Both the position numbers and the translations under genes were made by a program. DNA of 33,306 bases from Legionellales bacterium (lineage in GTDB: Bacteria; Pseudomonadota; Gammaproteobacteria; Berkiellales; Berkiellaceae). The notes under the pieces were generated by a model that worked only from the letters and a program-made list of their open reading frames with translations, was not told the origin of the DNA and made no database searches. Position 1 is the stretch's first letter. Each line of letters opens with the position of its first letter. The stretch is from positions 1 through 33,306 of the forward strand of contig JAHFQF010000002.1 in assembly GCA_023266435.1 (NCBI GenBank), given 5' to 3'. Of this stretch, positions 28,682 through 33,306 are shown one piece after another.

Positions 28682-29925
28682 ATGATTGAGTCTCCGAATT
28701 CTGAGCAGCTGAGTTTGGTAGCACCCGGCATAAGGCGCTCAAAGTCATAAGTGACTGCTTTAGCTAAAATAGCGCCTTCTAAGCCTCGCACCACGTAGTT
28801 CGCCGCCTCAGGCCACCCAATGTGGCGAAGCAGCATTTCGGCAGATAAAATCAGTGAGCCAGGATTCACTTTGTTTTGCCCTGCGTATTTAGGTGCTGTT
28901 CCGTGTGTTGCCTCAAACAAAGCTATCTTGCTACCCAGATTAGCGCCTGGCGCAATACCAGTGCCACCTACTTGGGCCGCTAATGCGTCGGAGAGATAAT
29001 CACCATTGAGATTTAATGTTGCGATCACACTGTATTCTTTTGGACGTAATAAAATTTGTTGTAAAAAAGCATCGGCGATCACATCTTTAATCACAATGGG
29101 CTTGCCTGTTTTAGGATGCGCGAATTCATACCAAGTGCTGTCCTCGATCGGTGTGGCACCAAATTCTTTTTGAGCCAAGGCATACCCCCAATCTTTAAAT
29201 GCCCCCTCAGTGTATTTCATGATGTTGCCTTTGTGGACTAACGTCACCGAGTCTTTTTGATGATCAATTGCGTATTGGATGGCGGCACGTATTAAACGCT
29301 CAGAGCCTTCTTTAGAAACTGGCTTAATGCCAATCGCACAATGTGCGGAAAAACGGATCTTTGTAATATCCATCTCTTCTTTTAAAAACTGAATGACTCG
29401 GTTAGCCTCTGCAGAATCCGCCGGCCACTCAATTCCCGCATAGATATCCTCTGAGTTTTCACGAAAGATGACCATATCGGTATGTTCAGGATTTTTTAAT
29501 GGGCTGGGTGTGCCTGCAAAATACCGTATGGGTCGCAAGCACACATACAAATCCAACTGCTGGCGCAATGCGACATTCAGCGAACGCATACCACCACTGA
29601 CAGGTGTCATCAAAGGGCCTTTAATAGCAATGGAAAACTCTTTGATCGCACTTAAGGTCTCGTGGGGTAACCATTGTGCCGGACCATAGACCTGCGTCGC
29701 TTTTTCACCAGCATAAATCTCCATCCACTTGATATTGCGCTCACGCTGATACGCTTTGGTGACAGCTGCATTGATGACCTTGCGCATCACCGGCGTGATA
29801 TCTACTCCCACACCATCTCCCTCAATAAAAGGGATAATGGGATTTTTGGGGACAGTTAAACGCCCTTCTTGATTCACCGTGATACGGCTACCCTCTTCAG
29901 GCACCACAATTCTCTGGCTGCTCAT
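28666..29925 (-). CDS. icd: NADP-dependent isocitrate dehydrogenase
   Basis: [99 protein letters not shown]. Confidence 0.98.
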   Translation of the reverse strand: MSSQRIVVPEEGSRITVNQEGRLTVPKNPIIPFIEGDGVGVDITPVMRKVINAAVTKAYQRERNIKWMEIYAGEKATQVYGPAQWLPHETLSAIKEFSIAIKGPLMTPVSGGMRSLNVALRQQLDLYVCLRPIRYFAGTPSPLKNPEHTDMVIFRENSEDIYAGIEWPADSAEANRVIQFLKEEMDITKIRFSAHCAIGIKPVSKEGSERLIRAAIQYAIDHQKDSVTLVHKGNIMKYTEGAFKDWGYALAQKEFGATPIEDSTWYEFAHPKTGKPIVIKDVIADAFLQQILLRPKEYSVIATLNLNGDYLSDALAAQVGGTGIAPGANLGSKIALFEATHGTAPKYAGQNKVNPGSLILSAEMLLRHIGWPEAANYVVRGLEGAILAKAVTYDFERLMPGATKLSCSEFGDSIIAHMR

Positions 29926-30081
29926 CGGCTTACGTCCTTTTACGCGATTTTTGCGGTTTCTCAGGATGCTACGAGATTTTCACGCTGTTTGCAATGTCGT
30001 GGTTTGAATGCAGGCCCCTTTGGCAGGGCTACCCCTGCTCCATGACAAAATACCCAAAAACTGGTAAAATGGGCAGTCATT

Positions 30082-31257
30082 TTGAGGTGCATCATTAATA
30101 CAAGTCATAATTCAAACATTAGAATTGCCGTGGGACTCTCGGGGGGCGTGGACTCCTCAGTGGCGGCCTACCTATTAAAGCAACAAGGCTTTGATGTGAT
30201 TGGCATTTTCATGAAAAACTGGGAAGAAACGGCGGAGCCAGATGCCAGTAGTGCCTGTACCTATGCTGCAGATTTGGCGGATGTCGAGCAAGTCTGTCAA
30301 CGCCTTGAAATCCCACTGTATACAATTAATTTCTCTTTAGAATATTGGGAAAATGTCTTTGATCATTTTTTAAAAGCGTATGCTGCTGGCTATACCCCTA
30401 ATCCAGATATTCTTTGTAATAAAGAAATCAAATTTAAACTGTTTTTACAGTATGCAGAGAGCCTAAAAGCCACGCACATCGCAACAGGACACTATGCGGG
30501 CATCCAAGTCGATGCGCAAGGCCCGTGGCTGACCAGGGCGTTGGATCGTAATAAAGACCAAACCTATTTTTTAGCAGCCATTAATAAAGCCGTGTTGCCG
30601 CGTGTACACTTCCCTTTACAACACATCACCAAACCAGAAGTCAGGGGCATTGCCGCGCAGATTGGCCTCCCTAATCACGCTAAAAAAGACAGCACCGGCA
30701 TTTGTTTTATTGGAGAGCGTCGATTTCAACAGTTTCTCTCTCAATATGTCACGGCACAACCTGGACTGATTAAAACCCCCAACGATGAGATCTTGGGCGA
30801 ACACCCCGGTGTTTTGTATTTCACCTTGGGGCAACGCAAAGGGATACAAATCGGTGGCGTCAAAGGTGCACAAGAAAAACCCTGGTATGTGATTGGTAAG
30901 GACAACACCACAAACACGTTGTATGTGACCCAAGATGCAGAGCATCCTTGGCAGTTCTCAAAGACACTCTTGGCCACAGAAGCAAACGATTTAACACCGT
31001 ATGAATTACCCACACAATTTCGCGCCACGGCAGCGGTACGCTATCGTCAAGAGCCGATACCCGTGATGGTTCACCGTCAAGACGCTCAGTCCTGGTTGAT
31101 CACCTTTGATGAACCCCAAAAGGCCGTCACCCCTGGTCAAACCGTGGTATTATATGAAGCAGATCGATGCCTAGGCGGAGCGACGATTCGCCGTACTGAC
31201 TCACCAGGTGGGATACTTAACTTAAAAAAAGGACTCTTGCATGCCCATCCTCGATGA
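30082..31257 (+). CDS. mnmA: tRNA-specific 2-thiouridylase MnmA (non-ATG start)
   Basis: IAVGLSGGVDSSVAAYLLKQQGFDVIGIFMKNWEE, PNPDILCNKEIKFK, KDSTGICFIGERRFQQFL, HTLGQRKG-like motif FTLGQRKGIQIGG. TTG at 30082 is the only common start codon upstream of the PP-loop. Confidence 0.96.
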   Translation: MRCIINTSHNSNIRIAVGLSGGVDSSVAAYLLKQQGFDVIGIFMKNWEETAEPDASSACTYAADLADVEQVCQRLEIPLYTINFSLEYWENVFDHFLKAYAAGYTPNPDILCNKEIKFKLFLQYAESLKATHIATGHYAGIQVDAQGPWLTRALDRNKDQTYFLAAINKAVLPRVHFPLQHITKPEVRGIAAQIGLPNHAKKDSTGICFIGERRFQQFLSQYVTAQPGLIKTPNDEILGEHPGVLYFTLGQRKGIQIGGVKGAQEKPWYVIGKDNTTNTLYVTQDAEHPWQFSKTLLATEANDLTPYELPTQFRATAAVRYRQEPIPVMVHRQDAQSWLITFDEPQKAVTPGQTVVLYEADRCLGGATIRRTDSPGGILNLKKGLLHAHPR

Positions 31258-31903
31258 ACGAATAATCGCCATGGCTGCCCAATTTCAGTCAGCACACATT
31301 GCACACGCCCTTGCGTTAGGTAAACCCATATCTACACCAGAATTTTCTTGTATGCTGCAGGCGCTCTATATTTTTAACGCAACCACAGCGAGTGAATTGT
31401 ATCCTCTCGTACACTTAAGATCGGGTTTAGAAACCTTAATAGAGTTTTTAAGTAGAAAATGGCCTAAGTCCAAAATGCCACTTTTTCGCTATGCCTTTGG
31501 ATTTGGGACGCTAGCAAAACTTATCCTCAAAGACTCAGTCCGCAGTCGATCCATTCGTGATCACTTGAAAAAACACCAATATCAATTACAGCATTTTGAG
31601 GTTACCCATCCAAATGTAACAGGGAATCTGAGTGATTTGTATTTAAAAACTATCAGCACCCTACCCAAAAAAATCTTCCTGATGGGGCATAAAGATATCC
31701 TCAATCAAACGCTGGTCATGCAACAAATCAGAGCAGCTTTATTAGCGGGTATTCGTGCTGGCGTTCAATGGAGAACCGATGGAGGGCGCGGGTGGCATTG
31801 CGTTGTACATCGGACCAAACTACTCCAAAGAGCGCAGCATCTTCTCGCATTAAGTCTTAAGCCAGAACACAATCAAGAAAAAGGTGAAGTATTATGGAGT
31901 TAA
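31241..31903 (+). CDS. hflD: High frequency lysogenization protein HflD homolog
   Basis: Between mnmA and purB; RSGLETLIEFLSRKWPKSKMPLFRYAFGFGTLAKLIL, VTGNLSDLYLKTISTLPKKIFLMGHKDILNQTLVMQQIRAALLAGIRAGVQWRTDGGRGW. Confidence 0.92.
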   Translation: MPILDERIIAMAAQFQSAHIAHALALGKPISTPEFSCMLQALYIFNATTASELYPLVHLRSGLETLIEFLSRKWPKSKMPLFRYAFGFGTLAKLILKDSVRSRSIRDHLKKHQYQLQHFEVTHPNVTGNLSDLYLKTISTLPKKIFLMGHKDILNQTLVMQQIRAALLAGIRAGVQWRTDGGRGWHCVVHRTKLLQRAQHLLALSLKPEHNQEKGEVLWS

Positions 31904-33261
31904 CTCCCACAACAGCCATTTGCCCACTCGATGGCCGTTATGCCAACAAAGTACAAGCGCTTCGTGAGCAAGTCAGCGAATTCGCACTGATCCGCAACCG
32001 CGTCTTGGTTGAAGTACAGTGGTTTTTACATTTGTCTGCAAATCCAGACATCGAGCACATTGCTCCAGTAAGTACATTAGCCAAAAATTATTTGGTTCAT
32101 CTGTGTGCCACTTTTAGTGAAAAAGAGGCAGACCGCGTCAAGGCAATTGAACAAACAACGAATCATGATGTCAAAGCAGTTGAGTATTTTATTAAGGAAA
32201 AAATGCGAGAGCATCCTGAGCTGGCGCCTTTGCAAGAAAGCATTCATTTTGCCTGTACTTCAGAAGACATTAATAATTTAGCCTATGCCTTAATGATCAA
32301 TTCTCTGAAACATCAAACCCTATTACCTGCGCTAGATCACCTGCTCGTGACGCTCCAACAAATGGCGCACGCTTATGCAGACGTTGCCATGTTATCACGC
32401 ACACATGGCCAACCCGCATCCCCTACCACCTTAGGCAAAGAAATCGCTGTATTCGTGCATCGATTAACGCGCCAACGATCCCAGCTATTACAAGGTGAGA
32501 TCTTAGGTAAAATAAACGGTGCTGTAGGCAATTACAATGCACACTATATTGCCTATCCACAGGTCAATTGGCCTGGTATTGCAGAGTCATTTGTCACCTC
32601 TTTAGGGCTGAAGTGGAATCCCTATACCACGCAAATCGAACCACATGATTACATTGCTGAATTTGCACATGTATTGATGCGCATAGATACCATTTTAACT
32701 GATTTTTGCAGGGATATTTGGGGTTATATTTCTTTGGGGTATTTTAAACAAAAACTAAAAGAAAATGAGGTTGGCTCATCCACAATGCCACATAAAGTGA
32801 ATCCGATTGATTTTGAAAATGCTGAAGGTAATTTAGGCATGGCGCATGCTATGTTGCAACATTTGGCTAATAAGCTACCAATCTCTCGTTTTCAACGCGA
32901 TCTGACGGACTCTACTTCTCTCCGCAATCTCGGATTGAGTGTTGCCTATGGCCAATTAGCTCTTTCTTCTATTTCTCAAGGTTTAAGCAAGCTCGTGGTT
33001 GATCATACTGTGCTTGCTGCTGATCTCGATCAAGTATGGGAGGTCCTAGGCGAAGCCATCCAAACAGTATTACGCAAATATCAGATTGATAATGCTTATG
33101 AGCAATTAAAAACTTTAACCCGTGGTAAAAAAATCACACCCCATGATTTATCACATTTTATTGATGGACTTGCTTTACCGGAAGAAGTGAAGCGTACTTT
33201 AAAGACACTTAGGCCAGCGACTTATATAGGTAATGCTGCAACTCAAGCACATCAAATTTGA
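31894..33261 (+). CDS. purB: Adenylosuccinate lyase
   Basis: ICPLDGRYANKVQALREQVSEFALIRNRVLVEVQWF, signature VGSSTMPHKVNPIDFENAEGN. Confidence 0.98.
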   Translation: MELTPTTAICPLDGRYANKVQALREQVSEFALIRNRVLVEVQWFLHLSANPDIEHIAPVSTLAKNYLVHLCATFSEKEADRVKAIEQTTNHDVKAVEYFIKEKMREHPELAPLQESIHFACTSEDINNLAYALMINSLKHQTLLPALDHLLVTLQQMAHAYADVAMLSRTHGQPASPTTLGKEIAVFVHRLTRQRSQLLQGEILGKINGAVGNYNAHYIAYPQVNWPGIAESFVTSLGLKWNPYTTQIEPHDYIAEFAHVLMRIDTILTDFCRDIWGYISLGYFKQKLKENEVGSSTMPHKVNPIDFENAEGNLGMAHAMLQHLANKLPISRFQRDLTDSTSLRNLGLSVAYGQLALSSISQGLSKLVVDHTVLAADLDQVWEVLGEAIQTVLRKYQIDNAYEQLKTLTRGKKITPHDLSHFIDGLALPEEVKRTLKTLRPATYIGNAATQAHQI

Positions 33262-33306
33262 TTTGATCGGAGTGTGTGATTGTCTAAATAGAAAGTGGGC
33301 GGGCTT

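Overview
The window is gammaproteobacterial chromosome; Legionellales/Coxiellaceae-like is an inference from ankyrin and effector-like genes beside conserved gamma synteny. Roughly 1-6.5 kb is accessory. It holds a >=608-codon minus-strand ORF running off the left edge that is missing from the supplied ORF track, a small glycine/alanine-rich protein gene with its own promoter and terminator, a frameshifted ankyrin-repeat gene, a paralogous C-terminal membrane module, a GST-like protein, a GNAT acetyltransferase and a lipoprotein. From ~6.6 kb on, conserved blocks dominate: uvrY-uvrC-pgsA-tRNA-Gly-tRNA-Cys-tRNA-Leu; tRNA-Ser(UGA)...yccA-tusD-tusC-tusE; serS-rarA-lolA-ftsK / trxB-infA / clpA-clpS / cspD; icd / mnmA-hflD-purB. 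Between tRNA-Ser(UGA) and yccA sits an accessory islet of SDR, FeS-type cryptochrome/photolyase, DCC thiol oxidoreductase and SOUL protein genes. The islet is preceded by a ~173-bp tandem repeat that duplicates the tRNA-Ser 3' end and encodes a chain of back-to-back perfect hairpins. Several MITE-like inverted-repeat elements are also visible. No CRISPR array, rRNA, transposase or integrase gene was found.
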